The notes: generated by a model from the letters alone, not told the origin. Shown: positions 1-10,193, counted from the stretch's first letter. The stretch: DNA of 35,462 nucleotides from Actinomyces provencensis (GCF_900155435.1 NZ_LT700212.1:837381-872842); one strand, 5' to 3'. Numbers and translations: made by a program.

Positions 1-2
1 CA

Positions 3-395
3 CGCGAGGAGCCCGCACCCGTCGCGACGGTCGGGCGAACCGCAGGGGAGACCGGCGAGGAGCCCGGCGCCGACGAGGGCGTGGCCGCACCGACCGCCCT
101 GGTCGCTGCCCCGTCCCCGGCCGATGCCGCCCCCGGGTCCCCCGAGGGCGCGACCGGGTCCGGTGAGGTCTCGCCCACACCTGTGGACGACACCCCCGAC
201 ACCGCTGGCGCGACGGACCACGACGACGCGGCGGTCCCCGACGGGGAGCCGGAGCCGGGCGAGGCGGACGCGCCCGCGACCCCCGCGGACGAGGAGAGGG
301 CCACCCTGAGGTCCCTGCGCGACGGCCATCCCACCCTCGACGACCTCACCCAGGCCGACCTGGAAGAGCTCGACGAGCTGCTCGACGAGTACTGA
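3..395 (+). CDS. 3' end of an acidic Ala/Pro/Asp/Glu-rich protein (5' part outside window)
   Basis: The frame is open from the first complete codon at position 3 to the TGA at 393-395, so this is the end of a longer gene. The visible 130 residues are low complexity, rich in Ala, Pro, Asp, Glu, Gly and Thr, with no recognisable fold. The last 40 residues look more structured and end in a leucine/acidic helix (DLEELDELLDEY). There is no membrane segment. In related actinobacteria the gene before pyrR is often nusB, so a NusB-type protein with an acidic tail is possible, but nothing in the visible part proves it. The codon bias, with strong G/C at third positions, supports real coding. A strong hairpin lies 63 nt after the stop, so this gene probably ends a transcription unit. 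Confidence 0.7.
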   Translation, partial: REEPAPVATVGRTAGETGEEPGADEGVAAPTALVAAPSPADAAPGSPEGATGSGEVSPTPVDDTPDTAGATDHDDAAVPDGEPEPGEADAPATPADEERATLRSLRDGHPTLDDLTQADLEELDELLDEY

Positions 396-457
396 GGACC
401 ACTGACCTGCACCGGCGTCACAGGTACCGATCGGTTCCCGGCTCCGTCGGGTCGCCC

Positions 458-493
458 CTGCGGGGCACGCACCTCCCGGTGCGTGCCCCGCAG
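458..493 (+). terminator. Perfect 16-bp hairpin, probable terminator
   Basis: Positions 458-473 pair perfectly with 478-493 around the tetraloop TCCC. The stem is almost entirely G/C. It lies just after the first gene and before the pyr operon leader. No T-tract follows, so it would be an actinobacterial I-shaped terminator rather than a canonical intrinsic one. Confidence 0.65.
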
Positions 494-583
494 TGCATTC
501 CCCGGAACATGTGGGATGAGGACGGGCGCGACCCGGGCAGGCAGTCCGGTCACGCCGGGCCGTCACGCCGTGCGGCGCCACCG

Positions 584-708
584 GGCAGCCACGCTGACTG
601 CCGGCCTTCCCCTGGCCAGCCACGCTGTCTGCCGACATTCCCCCGGCCAGCCACGCTGTCTGCCGACATTCCCCCGGCCAACTGCGCTGACCGCCGGCGT
701 CCTTCCCC
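584..708. repeat. Tandem array of four ~31-bp units
   Basis: The units lie at 584-613, 614-644, 645-675 and 676-708. The two central copies are identical 31-mers beginning GGCCAGCCACGCTG. The outer copies are diverged, with cores CGCTGACTGCCGG and CGCTGACCGCCGG. A unit of 31 is not a multiple of three and there is no unique spacer, so this is neither coding nor CRISPR. It fills the spacer between the upstream terminator and the pyr promoter region. Confidence 0.85.
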
Positions 709-851
709 GGGCCCCCACCTGTCGCAGGGACCACCCATGTGAGGTCCGGCACCTCCTGTCCCGTCGGAGCGGGGCGCGAACACACCGATCCGGGCGGTCC
801 GGGGTCGCCCTCGTCGATGGTGGTCCCGGAGAACGCAGCGCCCCCCTCGTG

Positions 852-857
852 TACGCT
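852..857 (+). promoter_or_regulatory. Candidate -10 box of the pyr operon
   Basis: TACGCT fits the actinobacterial TANNNT pattern. A start site near 864 would give a leader of about 50 nt that contains the PyrR hairpin. No clear -35 box is visible, so this is a weak call. Confidence 0.35.
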
Positions 858-882
858 CGGCCCCGGCAGCTGTCCTTTAAGG

Positions 883-909
883 CCCGTCCGGTGAGGCGGG
901 GAAGGAGGT
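883..909 (+). promoter_or_regulatory. PyrR-binding RNA hairpin abutting the pyrR Shine-Dalgarno
   Basis: CCCG at 883-886 pairs with CGGG at 897-900, enclosing the loop UCCGGUGAGG (887-896). This matches the known PyrR binding loop consensus (ARUCCNGNGAGGYU) from the R at 886 to the Y at 897. The flanking A-U pair of the consensus is replaced by C885-G898, which keeps the pairing. The Shine-Dalgarno GAAGGAGG (901-908) follows immediately. In Mycobacterium smegmatis PyrR is reported to repress translation through such a hairpin. The same mechanism is inferred here, with UMP-bound PyrR stabilising the hairpin and blocking the ribosome. Confidence 0.82.
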
Positions 910-913
910 CCAC

Positions 914-1489
914 ATGGACCAGTCATGGCCGGATCCGGACGAGCAGAGGGGAGCCGGGGGCAAGGAAGTCCTCGGACCCGACGACATCGCCCGGTCCCTC
1001 ACCCGCATCGCCTTCGAGATCCTCGAGCGCAACAAGGGCGGGGAGGACCTGGTCATCGCCGGTATCCCCACCCGCGGCGCGACACTCGCCCGACGCCTGG
1101 TGGACCGCATCGAGGAGGTCGGGGGACCCCGCGCGGACCTCGCCATCGTCGACACGACGATGTTCCGTGACGACCTCGCCCACCACCCGCTGCGCACCCC
1201 CCACCCCACCGAGGTCCCCCCACGCGGGATCGACGGTCGAACGGTGGTGCTGGTGGACGACGTGCTCTACACGGGACGCACCATCAAGGCTGCCCTCGAC
1301 GCGCTCTCCGGGATCGGACGCGCTTCGGCCGTGCAGTTGGCGGTCCTCGTGGACCGCGGGCACCGCGAACTCCCCATCCGCCCCGACTACGTGGGCAAGA
1401 ACCTGCCGACCGCACGCCAGGAGACGGTGACGATCCTCCTGACCGAGACCGACGGGCGCGACGCCGTGGTGCTGGGGAGGAAAGCCTGA
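914..1489 (+). CDS. pyrR: PyrR, pyr operon RNA-binding regulator / uracil phosphoribosyltransferase
   Basis: The 191-residue protein belongs to the type I phosphoribosyltransferase fold. The PRPP-binding loop is clear at residues 111-123 ([13 protein letters not shown]), preceded by the IPTRGATLA segment (51-59) conserved in PyrR. PyrR binds pyr mRNA when UMP is high and dissociates with PRPP; many also make UMP from uracil and PRPP. The ATG at 914 is preceded by GAAGGAGG 5 nt upstream, and this Shine-Dalgarno touches the PyrR-binding hairpin, which implies autoregulation. The gene leads the operon and is separated from pyrB by one base. The N-terminus is about 15 residues longer and more polar than in short PyrR proteins. 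Identity is near certain; the repression mechanism is inferred. Confidence 0.96.
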   Translation: MDQSWPDPDEQRGAGGKEVLGPDDIARSLTRIAFEILERNKGGEDLVIAGIPTRGATLARRLVDRIEEVGGPRADLAIVDTTMFRDDLAHHPLRTPHPTEVPPRGIDGRTVVLVDDVLYTGRTIKAALDALSGIGRASAVQLAVLVDRGHRELPIRPDYVGKNLPTARQETVTILLTETDGRDAVVLGRKA

Positions 1490-1490
1490 G

Positions 1491-2504
1491 ATGTCACTCG
1501 ACCACCTGATCTCCATCCGCGACCTCGACTACCGCGAGGCGCTCCAGATCCTCGACACCGCCGAGGCCATGGCCGCCACCCAGTCCCGGCGCGTCAAGAA
1601 GCTCCCCACCCTGCACGGGCGCACCGTGGTCAACCTCTTCTTCGAGGACTCCACCCGCACCCGTCTCTCCTTCGAGGCCGCCGCCAAACGGCTCTCGGCC
1701 GACGTCATCAGCTTCTCCGCCAAGGGCTCCAGCGTGTCCAAGGGGGAGTCGCTCAAGGACACCGCGCTCACTCTGCAGGCCATGGGCGCCGACGCGGTCG
1801 TCGTGCGGCACTCCTCCTCGGGGGCCGCGCACCGCCTGGCGCACGCCGGGTGGATCCACCTGCCCGTGCTCAACGCCGGCGACGGCACCCACCAGCACCC
1901 CACCCAGGCACTCCTGGACGCCATGACCCTGCGACGCCACCTGCGCCGCGGCACCGACGGGGGCGGGGCCGGTGCCGGTCTGCCGGGAGGTGAGCCCGTC
2001 GCCCCCGGCACGGACCTGGCAGGTGCCCACGTGGTCATCGTCGGGGACGTCCTGCACTCCCGGGTGGCGCGTTCCAACGTGGACCTGCTCACCCTGCTGG
2101 GTGCCCGTGTCACCCTGGTGGCGCCGCCCACCCTGCTGCCGGTGGGGGTGGAGACCTGGCCGTGCGAGGTCGACTACGACTTCGACCACGCCCTCGGGCA
2201 GGACATGGACGCGGTCATGATGCTGCGCGTCCAGCGCGAACGCATGAGTGCAGCCGGCGGGGGGTTCTTCCCCTCACCGGGCGAGTACCACGCGGCCTAC
2301 GGCCTGGACGTCCAGCGCTTCCGGCGCCTGGGGGACCACACGGTGGTCATGCACCCCGGTCCCATGAACCGCGGCCTGGAGATCTGCGCGGAGGCCGCGG
2401 ACTCTCCCCGCTCCGTCGTCGTCGAACAGGTGGCCAACGGCGTCTCCGTGCGCATGGCTGCCCTCTACCTGCTGCTCGCGCCGGAAGGATCCTCCCGTGA
2501 CTGA
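1491..2504 (+). CDS. pyrB: Aspartate carbamoyltransferase catalytic chain
   Basis: PyrB joins carbamoyl phosphate and aspartate to give N-carbamoyl-L-aspartate, the committed step of UMP synthesis. The 337-residue protein shows the carbamoyl-phosphate motif STRTR (residues 54-58), the loop SKGES with the catalytic lysine (83-87), [10 protein letters not shown] (134-143) and the aspartate-binding HPGPMNRG near the C-terminus. A glycine-rich insertion at about residues 152-177 lengthens the inter-domain linker compared with typical ~310-residue chains. The ATG lies 2 nt after the pyrR stop codon, with GGGGAGG 10 nt upstream. No pyrI regulatory chain gene is present, as expected in actinobacteria. 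The 3' end overlaps pyrC by 8 nt. Confidence 0.97.
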   Translation: MSLDHLISIRDLDYREALQILDTAEAMAATQSRRVKKLPTLHGRTVVNLFFEDSTRTRLSFEAAAKRLSADVISFSAKGSSVSKGESLKDTALTLQAMGADAVVVRHSSSGAAHRLAHAGWIHLPVLNAGDGTHQHPTQALLDAMTLRRHLRRGTDGGGAGAGLPGGEPVAPGTDLAGAHVVIVGDVLHSRVARSNVDLLTLLGARVTLVAPPTLLPVGVETWPCEVDYDFDHALGQDMDAVMMLRVQRERMSAAGGGFFPSPGEYHAAYGLDVQRFRRLGDHTVVMHPGPMNRGLEICAEAADSPRSVVVEQVANGVSVRMAALYLLLAPEGSSRD

Positions 2505-3834
2505 CCTGAATGCACCCACCACCTCTCGTGACCTCCTCATCCGCTCCGCCGACCTGGTGGGGGAGGGGCGCAGCGACGTCCTCGTGCGTGGGGGCGTCAT
2601 CGTGGCCCTCGGTGCGGACGCCGTGGCCGACGCCCACGACGCGGAGGTCATCGACGCCGACGGTCTGGTCGCCCTGCCCGGCCTGGTCGACCCGCACACC
2701 CATCTGAGGGAACCGGGCCAGGAGGACGCCGAGACCGTGTACACGGGCACCCGCGCGGCGGCCGTGGGGGGCTACACCTGCGTGCACGCCATGGCCAACA
2801 CGACGCCCGTGGCCGACACGGCCTCCGTCATCGACCAGGTCTGGGAACTCGGCCGCGAGGCCGGATGGGTGGAGGTGCGCCCCGTCGGCGCGGTCACCCA
2901 GGGCCTGCGCGGGGAGCACCTGGCGGCCATGGGGGCCATGGCCAACTCCCGTGCGCAGGTCCGCGTCTTCTCCGACGACGGACGCTGCGTCTCCGACCCG
3001 GTGCTCATGCGGCGTGCACTGGAGTACGTCAAGGCCTTCGACGGGGTCGTGGCCCAGCACTCCCAGGACCCGGAGCTCACCGACGGGGCCCAGATGAACG
3101 AGTCGCCGCTCTCCGGCGAGCTCGGCCTGGCCGGGTGGCCCGCGGTCGCCGAGGAGGCGGTCATCGCCCGCGACATCCTGCTCGCCAAGCACGTGGGGTC
3201 CCGCCTGCACGTCTGCCACCTCTCCACCGCGGGTTCCGTGGACCTGATCCGCTGGGGCAAGCGCATGGGCGTCCAGGTCACCGCCGAGGTGACGCCCCAC
3301 CACCTGCTCCTCACCGAGGAGGAGGCCCGCTCCTACGACCCCGTCTACAAGGTGAACCCGCCCCTGCGGACAGCCGACGACGTCGAGGCCGTGCGCGAGG
3401 GACTGGCCGACGGCACCATCGACGTGGTCGGCACCGACCACGCCCCCCACCCCCTGGAGTCCAAGGACTGCGAGTGGCAGGCGGGCGCCTTCGGAATGAC
3501 GGGCCTGGAGACCGCGCTGCCCATCGTCATCTCCACCATGGTCGAGACCGGGCGGATGACATGGGCGGACGTGGCACGCACGATGTCCACCGCGCCCGCG
3601 CGCATCGGCCGCGTGACCTCCCAGGGGCGCGGCCTGGAAGTGGGTTCACCTGCGAACATCGCCCTCCTCGATCCCTCCGTTCGACGGGTGGTCGACCCGC
3701 GGGCACAGTGGTCCCGGTCATCGAACACGCCCTACGCCGGCACGGAGCTGCCGGGTAGGGTCTGGCACACGATCCATCTCGGGGAACGCACCGTCGTCGA
3801 GGGCGTGCCCGTGCCGAAGGAGGAACGCTCGTGA
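2497..3834 (+). CDS. pyrC: Dihydroorotase (class I)
   Basis: PyrC cyclises carbamoyl-aspartate to dihydroorotate in the cytoplasm. The 445-residue amidohydrolase carries the metal-binding HTH of [10 protein letters not shown] (His67 and His69), the FSDDG segment (159-163) whose aspartate replaces the carboxylated lysine in class I bacterial enzymes, and the late TDHAPHP motif. Length and motifs fit the class I family that associates with PyrB. The GTG start at 2497 has GGAAGG 8 nt upstream and overlaps the pyrB end by 8 nt, which suggests translational coupling. The 3' end overlaps carA by 4 nt. Confidence 0.97.
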   Translation: MTDLNAPTTSRDLLIRSADLVGEGRSDVLVRGGVIVALGADAVADAHDAEVIDADGLVALPGLVDPHTHLREPGQEDAETVYTGTRAAAVGGYTCVHAMANTTPVADTASVIDQVWELGREAGWVEVRPVGAVTQGLRGEHLAAMGAMANSRAQVRVFSDDGRCVSDPVLMRRALEYVKAFDGVVAQHSQDPELTDGAQMNESPLSGELGLAGWPAVAEEAVIARDILLAKHVGSRLHVCHLSTAGSVDLIRWGKRMGVQVTAEVTPHHLLLTEEEARSYDPVYKVNPPLRTADDVEAVREGLADGTIDVVGTDHAPHPLESKDCEWQAGAFGMTGLETALPIVISTMVETGRMTWADVARTMSTAPARIGRVTSQGRGLEVGSPANIALLDPSVRRVVDPRAQWSRSSNTPYAGTELPGRVWHTIHLGERTVVEGVPVPKEERS

Positions 3835-5015
3835 CTGAGGAACTGGCCCTGCTCGTGCTGGAGGACGGGTCCGTCTTCCGGGGTTCGGCATGGGGGGCAC
3901 GAGGACGCACCCTGGGCGAGATCGTCTTCTCCACCGGGATGACCGGCTACCAGGAGACCCTCACCGATCCCTCCTACCACCGCCAGATCGTCGTCATGAC
4001 GGCGCCCCACATCGGCAACACCGGTGTCAACGACGAGGACCCGGAGTCCGCCCGCATCTGGGTCGCGGGCTTCGTGGTCCGCGACCCCGCACGGAGGGCC
4101 TCGAACTGGCGTTCCCGCCGTGAGCTGGAGGACGAACTCATCGCGCAGGACGTGGTCGGCATCAGCGACGTCGACACCCGCGCCATCACCCGCCACATCC
4201 GCTCCCACGGGGCGATGCGTGCCGGGATCTTCTCGGGCGAGGCACTGCCCGCAGGTGCCGAGCACCTCAGCGACCAGGCCCGTGAGGCACTGGTCGCCAT
4301 CGTCAACGACCAACCCCAGATGGTCGGGGCGGCCCTGGCGGGGGAGGTCACCACACCCGACGCGTACACCGTGGCCCCCGCAGGCGACTTCGAGGGCCAG
4401 GCACCACTGGCCCGGATCGTGGCAGTGGACCTCGGCATCAAGGCCCGCACCCCCGAGCAGCTCTCCGCCCGCGGCGTGGAGGTGGTGGTCGTGCCCGTGA
4501 CCATCTCGCTGGCCCAGCTCCAGGAACTGCACCCCGACGGGGTGTTCTTCTCCAACGGTCCCGGGGACCCGGCGAGCGCCCAGCGCGAGACCGAGCTGCT
4601 GCGCGGGGTGCTGGACTCCGGGACTCCCTTCTTCGGGATCTGCTTCGGCCACCAGCTCTTCGGTCGGGCGCTGGGGTACGGCACCTACAAGCTCGACTTC
4701 GGGCACCGCGGCGTCAACCAACCCGTGCGCGACACCGAGACGGGTCGCGTGGAGATCACCGCCCACAACCACGGCTTCGCCGTGGACGCCCCGACCGGGC
4801 GGGCCTCGACCGCCCCCTTCGAGGAGGGGCGCTACGGTCGCGTCGAGGTCTCCCACATCGACCTCAACGACGGCGTGGTGGAGGGCCTGCGCGCCCTCGA
4901 CATCCCCGCCTTCTCCGTCCAGTTCCACCCCGAGGCCGCCGCCGGACCCCATGACGGCGAGCACCTCTTCGACCGGTTCGTGGACATGGTCCGCGCCCAC
5001 AAGGAGGCCCACTGA
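3831..5015 (+). CDS. carA: Carbamoyl-phosphate synthase small (glutaminase) subunit
   Basis: CarA hydrolyses glutamine and channels ammonia to CarB for carbamoyl phosphate synthesis. The 394-residue protein has the N-terminal CPSase small-chain domain (about 1-150) and a class I glutamine amidotransferase domain. The catalytic triad is visible: Cys271 in GICFGHQ, and His366 and Glu368 in QFHPEAA. The oxyanion region is SNGPGDP (241-247). The GTG start lies in a GTGA overlap with the pyrC stop and has AAGGAGG 7 nt upstream. Carbamoyl phosphate also feeds arginine synthesis, but the location inside the pyr operon indicates pyrimidine control here. Confidence 0.97.
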   Translation: MTEELALLVLEDGSVFRGSAWGARGRTLGEIVFSTGMTGYQETLTDPSYHRQIVVMTAPHIGNTGVNDEDPESARIWVAGFVVRDPARRASNWRSRRELEDELIAQDVVGISDVDTRAITRHIRSHGAMRAGIFSGEALPAGAEHLSDQAREALVAIVNDQPQMVGAALAGEVTTPDAYTVAPAGDFEGQAPLARIVAVDLGIKARTPEQLSARGVEVVVVPVTISLAQLQELHPDGVFFSNGPGDPASAQRETELLRGVLDSGTPFFGICFGHQLFGRALGYGTYKLDFGHRGVNQPVRDTETGRVEITAHNHGFAVDAPTGRASTAPFEEGRYGRVEVSHIDLNDGVVEGLRALDIPAFSVQFHPEAAAGPHDGEHLFDRFVDMVRAHKEAH

Positions 5016-8000
5016 TGCCCAGGCGCACCGACCTGAGGTCCGTCCTCGTCATCGGTTCCGGTCCGATCGTCATCGGTCAGGCCTGCGAGTTCGACTACTC
5101 GGGCACCCAGGCGTGCCGGGTGCTGCGCGAGGAGGGCCTGCGGGTCATCCTCATCAACTCCAACCCGGCCACCATCATGACCGACCCCGAGATGGCGGAT
5201 GCCACCTACGTGGAGCCGATCACCCCCGACGTCGTGGCCTCCATCATCGAGAAGGAACGCCCCGACGCCCTCCTGCCGACGCTGGGCGGGCAGACGGCCC
5301 TCAACACGGCCATCGCCCTGGCGGAGCGCGGCGTGCTGGAGCGGTTCGGCGTGGAACTCATCGGCGCCTCCATCGACGCCATCCGCGCGGGCGAGGACCG
5401 CGAGGAGTTCAAGGAGATCGTCGAGGCCTGCGGGGCCGAGTGCGCCCGCTCCCACATCGCCCACACCCTGGAGGAGTGCCACGCCGCGGCCGAGGACCTC
5501 GGCTACCCGTTGGTGGTGCGTCCCTCCTTCACCATGGGCGGGCTGGGCTCCGGCATCGCCTACACGCCCGAGGAGCTCGACCGCATCGCCGGGGCGGGCC
5601 TCAGCGCCTCCATCACCACCGAGGTCCTCCTGGAGGAGTCGATCCTGGGGTGGAAGGAGTACGAGCTGGAGCTCATGCGCGACCGTGCCGACAACGTCGT
5701 GGTCGTGTGCTCCATCGAGAACGTCGACCCCGTGGGCGTCCACACCGGCGACTCCGTCACCGTCGCCCCCGCACTGACGCTCACCGACCGGGAACTCCAG
5801 CGTCTGCGCGACATCGGCATCGCCGTCATCCGCGCGGTGGGTGTCGACACGGGTGGGTGCAACATCCAGTTCGCCGTCCACCCGGGCACCGGGCGGATCA
5901 TCGTGATCGAGATGAACCCCCGTGTCTCGCGCTCCTCCGCACTGGCCTCGAAGGCCACGGGCTTCCCGATCGCGAAGATCGCGGCGAGGCTGGCCACCGG
6001 GTACACGCTCGACGAGATCCCCAACGACATCACCGGATCCACCCCCGCCTCCTTCGAACCGACCCTCGACTACGTCGTGGTCAAGGTCCCGCGCTTCACC
6101 TTCGAGAAGTTCCCGGAGGCGGACCCCACGCTGACCACGTCGATGAAGGCCGTCGGCGAGGCCATGGCGATCGGGCGCAACTACACCGAGGCACTCCAGA
6201 AGGCCCTGCGCTCCATCGACAAGGTCGGGGTCCAGTTCCACTGGGACGGGCCGGTCCCCACGCCCGAGGAGACACGGGAACTGGTGGCAGCCGCCGCCAC
6301 CCCCACCGAGGGGCGACTCGTCCAGGTCCAGCAGGCCATCCGTGGTGGCGCCACCCTGGAACAGCTCCACGCCTCCACGGCCATCGACCCCTGGTTCCTC
6401 GACCAGATGTTCCTGCTCCAGGAGGTGGCCGACCGTGTGGCCTCCGCACCGGCGCTGACACGGGACGTGTTGGTGGAGGCCAAGCGTCACGGCTTCTCCG
6501 ACGTGCAGCTGGCGGACATCCGCGGCCTCTCGGAGACGACCGTGCGCGAGGTGCGCCGGGCCTTCGGTGTGCGCCCCGTCTACAAGACGGTGGACACCTG
6601 CGCCGCGGAGTTCCAGGCGCGCACCCCCTACCACTACTCCTCCTACGACCAGGAGAGCGAGGTGGCCCCGCGCGAGCGGGAGGCCGTCATCATCCTGGGA
6701 GCCGGCCCCAACCGCATCGGTCAGGGGATCGAGTTCGACTACTCCTGCGTGCACGCGGCCCTGGCACTGCGTGGCCACTACGAGACCGTGATGGTGAACT
6801 GCAACCCGGAGACCGTCTCCACCGACTACGACATCTCCGACCGCCTCTACTTCGAACCCCTCACCCTGGAGGACGTGCTGGAGGTCTACCGCGCCGAGTG
6901 CGCGGCGGGCCCCGTGGCCGGGATGCTCGTGCAGCTCGGTGGGCAGACACCCCTCTCCCTGGCTGCGGGTCTGGAGGCCGCCGGTGTCCCGATCCTGGGC
7001 ACCAGCCCCGCCTCGATCGACCTGGCCGAGGACCGCGAGGAGTTCGGCCGCGTGCTGGCCGAGGCCGACCTGCCGGCCCCCGCCCACGGTGTCGCCCACA
7101 CCACCGACCAGGTCGCGGCCGTCGCGGAGGAGGTCGGGTACCCGGTGCTGGTACGCCCCTCCTTCGTGCTGGGTGGGCGCGGCATGGAGATCGTCAACGA
7201 CGCCGAGGGACTGGCCGACTACCTCGACCGTCCCGACATCGACGTCCTCTTCTCCCGGGGGCCCCTGCTCATCGACCGCTTCCTCGACGATGCGGTGGAG
7301 ATCGACGTCGACGCCCTCTTCGACGGCCGTGAGCTGTTCATGGGCGCCGTCATGGAGCACATCGAGGAGGCGGGCGTCCACTCCGGTGACTCCGCCTGCG
7401 TGCTGCCCCCCATGACGCTGTCGGAGCGCGAGGTCGCCCGCATCACCGCCTCCACGGAGGCGATCGCGCGTGGGGTGGGGGTGCGCGGCCTCCTCAACAT
7501 CCAGTTCGCCCTGATGTCGGACATCCTCTACGTCATCGAGGCCAATCCCCGGGCCTCGCGCACGGTGCCCTTCGCGTCCAAGGCCACCGGCGTGGCCCTG
7601 GCGCGGGCAGCAGCCCTCATCCAGGTGGGGGAGACCATCGAGTCCCTGCGCCGGCGCGGCATCCTGCCCGAGCTCGACGCGGGCGCGGCCCCCCTGGACC
7701 AGCCGATCGCCGTGAAGGAGGCGGTCCTGCCCTTCAAGCGCTTCCGTCGTCGCGACGGCTCCGTGGTGGACACGATCCTGGGACCCGAGATGCGCTCCAC
7801 CGGTGAGGTGATGGGCATCGACCGTGACTTCCCCACGGCCTTCGCGAAGTCCCAGTCGGGTGCCTTCGCTGAGCTGCCCACGGAGGGCACCGTCTTCGTC
7901 TCCATCGCGGACTCCGACAAGCGGGCCATCGTCTTCCCGGTGGTGCGCCTCCAGGAGCTGGGCTTCCACATCATGGCGACCCAGGGCACGGCCTCCGTGC

Positions 8001-8320
8001 TGCGTCGCAACGGCATCGCCTCCCAGGTCGTGCGCAAGTCCTCCGAGGGACGCGGGCCGGACGGCGAACCCACGATCGTCGACCTCATCAACGACGGCCT
8101 CGTGGACATCGTCGTGAACACGCCCCAGCGCAGCTCCAACCGGCACGACGGCTACCAGATCCGCACCGCCGCCACCGCCAATGACCGCACCATCCTCACG
8201 ACGCTCCAGGCGTTCAATGCCGCGGTGCAGGCCATCGAGGTCCGCCTGAGGGGCCCCTACCGTGTCCGCTCCCTGCAGGAGTGGGACGCCGTGCGCGCGG
8301 CCGGGGAGGACGCCCGGTGA
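5015..8320 (+). CDS. carB: Carbamoyl-phosphate synthase large subunit
   Basis: CarB uses two ATP, bicarbonate and ammonia from CarA to make carbamoyl phosphate. The 1101-residue protein shows the typical internal duplication. Each half starts with a preATP-grasp motif ([19 protein letters not shown] and [18 protein letters not shown]) and has an ATP-grasp domain ending in [18 protein letters not shown] or [18 protein letters not shown]. The C-terminal ~140 residues form an MGS-like domain with VVNTPQ, the usual site for allosteric effectors such as UMP. Length is normal for the family. The ATG overlaps the carA TGA by one base (TGATG), with AAGGAGG 7 nt upstream. The 3' end overlaps pyrF by 4 nt. 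Confidence 0.98.
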   Translation: MPRRTDLRSVLVIGSGPIVIGQACEFDYSGTQACRVLREEGLRVILINSNPATIMTDPEMADATYVEPITPDVVASIIEKERPDALLPTLGGQTALNTAIALAERGVLERFGVELIGASIDAIRAGEDREEFKEIVEACGAECARSHIAHTLEECHAAAEDLGYPLVVRPSFTMGGLGSGIAYTPEELDRIAGAGLSASITTEVLLEESILGWKEYELELMRDRADNVVVVCSIENVDPVGVHTGDSVTVAPALTLTDRELQRLRDIGIAVIRAVGVDTGGCNIQFAVHPGTGRIIVIEMNPRVSRSSALASKATGFPIAKIAARLATGYTLDEIPNDITGSTPASFEPTLDYVVVKVPRFTFEKFPEADPTLTTSMKAVGEAMAIGRNYTEALQKALRSIDKVGVQFHWDGPVPTPEETRELVAAAATPTEGRLVQVQQAIRGGATLEQLHASTAIDPWFLDQMFLLQEVADRVASAPALTRDVLVEAKRHGFSDVQLADIRGLSETTVREVRRAFGVRPVYKTVDTCAAEFQARTPYHYSSYDQESEVAPREREAVIILGAGPNRIGQGIEFDYSCVHAALALRGHYETVMVNCNPETVSTDYDISDRLYFEPLTLEDVLEVYRAECAAGPVAGMLVQLGGQTPLSLAAGLEAAGVPILGTSPASIDLAEDREEFGRVLAEADLPAPAHGVAHTTDQVAAVAEEVGYPVLVRPSFVLGGRGMEIVNDAEGLADYLDRPDIDVLFSRGPLLIDRFLDDAVEIDVDALFDGRELFMGAVMEHIEEAGVHSGDSACVLPPMTLSEREVARITASTEAIARGVGVRGLLNIQFALMSDILYVIEANPRASRTVPFASKATGVALARAAALIQVGETIESLRRRGILPELDAGAAPLDQPIAVKEAVLPFKRFRRRDGSVVDTILGPEMRSTGEVMGIDRDFPTAFAKSQSGAFAELPTEGTVFVSIADSDKRAIVFPVVRLQELGFHIMATQGTASVLRRNGIASQVVRKSSEGRGPDGEPTIVDLINDGLVDIVVNTPQRSSNRHDGYQIRTAATANDRTILTTLQAFNAAVQAIEVRLRGPYRVRSLQEWDAVRAAGEDAR

Positions 8321-9228
8321 CCGCCGCGGTGCCGGCCGACCCGCACGAGGGCGCCCCCGCCGGGGTGCGCACCCCCTTCGGGGAGCGGCTGCGGGCCGCC
8401 ATGGGGGAGCACGGCCCGGTGTGCGTGGGCATCGACCCCCACCCCGCCCTGCTGGAGGCCTGGGGGCTCGGCGCGGACCCCGAGGGCCTGCGCGCGTTCT
8501 CCCTGGGTGTGGTGGAGGCACTGGGTGGACGGGTCGCGGCCCTCAAGCCGCAGTCCGCGTTCTTCGAGCAGTTCGGCTCCCGGGGCGTGGCCGTCCTGGA
8601 GGAGGTCGTGGCCGCCTGTCGCGACACCGGGACCCTGTGCATCGTCGACGCGAAGCGCGGTGACATCGGGTCGACCATGGCGGGGTACGCGCGCGCCTAC
8701 CTCGCCGACGGCTCCACGCTGGCCGGCGATGCCGTGACCCTGTCCCCCTACCTGGGTGTGGGGTCCCTGCGCCCGGCGCTGGACCTGGCGGCCGCCACGG
8801 GGAGGGGTGTGTTCGTCCTCGCGCTGACCTCGAACCCGGAGGGTGCATCGGTGCAGCATGCGCGGGGTTCGGACGGGATCCCCGTCGCCGCCCGCGTGGT
8901 GGGGGAGGTGGCGGCCCGCAACGCTGGGTGTGAGCTTGGTCACATGGGATCCTTCGGTGTCGTGGTCGGTGCGACGGTGGGCACCGCCGTACGGGACCTG
9001 GGTATCGACCTCGGTGCCCTCCGGGGCCCTCTCCTGGCCCCCGGCGTCGGTGCGCAGGGAGCGGGATCTGCGCAGGTCAGAGCTGTTTTTGGCGGCGCGG
9101 TCGACCATGTGCTGGCCTCGACCTCGCGGGGGGTCCTCGCCGCCGGACCCGGGGCGTCGGCCCTGAGGGCGGCCCACCGACGTGCGGTCGACGAGCTCGA
9201 AGAGGTCCTGACCGGCGCGGACAAGTGA
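8317..9228 (+). CDS. pyrF: Orotidine 5'-phosphate decarboxylase (type 2)
   Basis: PyrF converts OMP to UMP, the last step of the pathway. The 303-residue protein carries the catalytic signature [10 protein letters not shown] (residues 111-120), with the Asp-Lys-Asp charged network, and the [10 protein letters not shown] and APGVGAQG phosphate-binding loops of the longer type 2 family. I chose the GTG at 8317 because it forms a GTGA overlap with the carB stop and has GGGGAGGA 6 nt upstream; the frame continues 12 codons upstream to another GTG at 8281. It closes the operon. pyrD and pyrE are not in the window, so the dihydroorotate and orotate steps must be encoded elsewhere. Confidence 0.95.
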   Translation: MTAAVPADPHEGAPAGVRTPFGERLRAAMGEHGPVCVGIDPHPALLEAWGLGADPEGLRAFSLGVVEALGGRVAALKPQSAFFEQFGSRGVAVLEEVVAACRDTGTLCIVDAKRGDIGSTMAGYARAYLADGSTLAGDAVTLSPYLGVGSLRPALDLAAATGRGVFVLALTSNPEGASVQHARGSDGIPVAARVVGEVAARNAGCELGHMGSFGVVVGATVGTAVRDLGIDLGALRGPLLAPGVGAQGAGSAQVRAVFGGAVDHVLASTSRGVLAAGPGASALRAAHRRAVDELEEVLTGADK

Positions 9229-9304
9229 CGGAAGCCATGTCCCGAACGGTCCGGGGTGCCATGCTGGTGATGTCAGGACCCACCTCGTCCAAGGAGAGAT
9301 GATC

Positions 9305-9616
9305 ATGGCCCTTCCGGATCTGACCCCCGAACAGAGGGCGCAGGCCCTCGAGAAGGCCACCCAGGCACGGCGGCGTCGCGCCGAGGTCAAGGCCGCACTC
9401 AAGTCACGTGAGACCCCGCTCTCAGAGGTGCTCAAGCTGGCCGAGACCGATGAGGCCGTCGCGAAGATGAAGGTCGTCACACTGTTGGAGTCCCTGCCCA
9501 GGGTCGGTGCCAACACCGCAGCCGCCCTCATGGACGAGATCGGCATCGCGGCCTCGCGTCGCGTGCGTGGCCTCGGCCCCGTGCAGCGTGAGGAGCTCGT
9601 CCGTCGTTTCGGATGA
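9305..9616 (+). CDS. mihF: Actinobacterial integration host factor (mIHF)
   Basis: This 103-residue basic protein matches the mIHF family from its start [13 protein letters not shown] to the helix-hairpin-helix-like [18 protein letters not shown] near the C-terminus. mIHF is an essential nucleoid-associated protein of actinobacteria that binds and bends DNA with little sequence specificity. I prefer the second ATG (9305) because AAGGAG lies 8 nt upstream and family members begin MALP; the ATG at 9299 would be only 2 nt from that site. The order pyrF-mihF-gmk-rpoZ is conserved in many actinobacteria. Identity is secure from sequence; regulation is not visible. Confidence 0.95.
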   Translation: MALPDLTPEQRAQALEKATQARRRRAEVKAALKSRETPLSEVLKLAETDEAVAKMKVVTLLESLPRVGANTAAALMDEIGIAASRRVRGLGPVQREELVRRFG

Positions 9617-9622
9617 GGGTGG

Positions 9623-9628
9623 CAGGAT
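9623..9628 (+). promoter_or_regulatory. Candidate -10 of a leaderless gmk transcript
   Basis: CAGGAT ends 7 nt before the ATG at 9636, the spacing expected if transcription starts on the A of the start codon. There is no separate Shine-Dalgarno. The hexamer is a weak match, so this is one of the less certain cases. Confidence 0.3.
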
Positions 9629-9635
9629 GGGGGGC

Positions 9636-10193
9636 ATGCATCCCGCACGCCTCACTGTCCTCGCAGGTCCCACCGCAGTCGGGAAGGGGACGGTCGTGGC
9701 GGCCCTGCGCGCCCGGCACCCCGGGGTCGCGGTGTCCGTCTCGGCGACCACGCGCGCCCCGCGTCCCGGTGAGGTCGACGGTGTCCACTACCACTTCGTG
9801 ACCGAGCGACGCTTCGACGAGATGGTCCGCGACGGCCAGATGCTCGAGTGGGCGCTGGTCCACGGTGCCCACCGCTACGGAACCCCCAGGGAGCCGGTCG
9901 AGCAGAGGCTCGCGCAGGGCGTCCCGGTGCTGCTCGAGATCGACCTCGACGGAGCCCGCCAGGTGCGTCGCTCCATGCCGGACGCGAACCTGGTCTTCCT
10001 CGCCCCGCCCTCGTGGACGGAACTCGAGCACCGCCTCGTCGGACGCGGCACCGAGGGTCCGGAGGAGAGGGAGCGGCGTCTGCGCACCGCCCGCACGGAA
10101 CTGGCGGCCGAGGGTGAGTTCGACCACGTCATCGTCAACGACGACGTCGACCGGGCCGCCGCGGAGCTGGCCCGCCTCATGGGCCTGGAGTAG
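9636..10193 (+). CDS. gmk: Guanylate kinase
   Basis: Gmk phosphorylates GMP to GDP. The P-loop GPTAVGKGT is at residues 11-19, followed by the GMP-binding region [21 protein letters not shown] and the YGTPREPVE segment. The lid region contains [17 protein letters not shown]. The 185-residue length is normal for bacterial Gmk. The ATG at 9636 gives the usual distance to the P-loop; an in-frame ATG at 9627 would add only MGG. No Shine-Dalgarno is clear, and a -10-like hexamer 7 nt upstream suggests a leaderless mRNA. It begins 19 nt after mihF and precedes rpoZ. Confidence 0.95.
   Translation: MHPARLTVLAGPTAVGKGTVVAALRARHPGVAVSVSATTRAPRPGEVDGVHYHFVTERRFDEMVRDGQMLEWALVHGAHRYGTPREPVEQRLAQGVPVLLEIDLDGARQVRRSMPDANLVFLAPPSWTELEHRLVGRGTEGPEERERRLRTARTELAAEGEFDHVIVNDDVDRAAAELARLMGLE

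Noticed and set aside
483-1430. A 315-codon open frame on the plus strand before and across pyrR
   Set aside because: It runs through the tandem array and then out of frame through pyrR; composition is Arg/Pro/Ser-rich and the start has no ribosome binding site.
8281-8316. Upstream GTG start of pyrF
   Set aside because: The GTG at 8317 has a well-spaced GGGGAGGA and the GTGA overlap used elsewhere in this operon.
4832-8521. A 1229-codon open frame on the minus strand
   Set aside because: It lies opposite carA-carB and arises from the GC-rich third positions of those genes; it is repetitive in Gly, His, Arg and Asp and matches no family.
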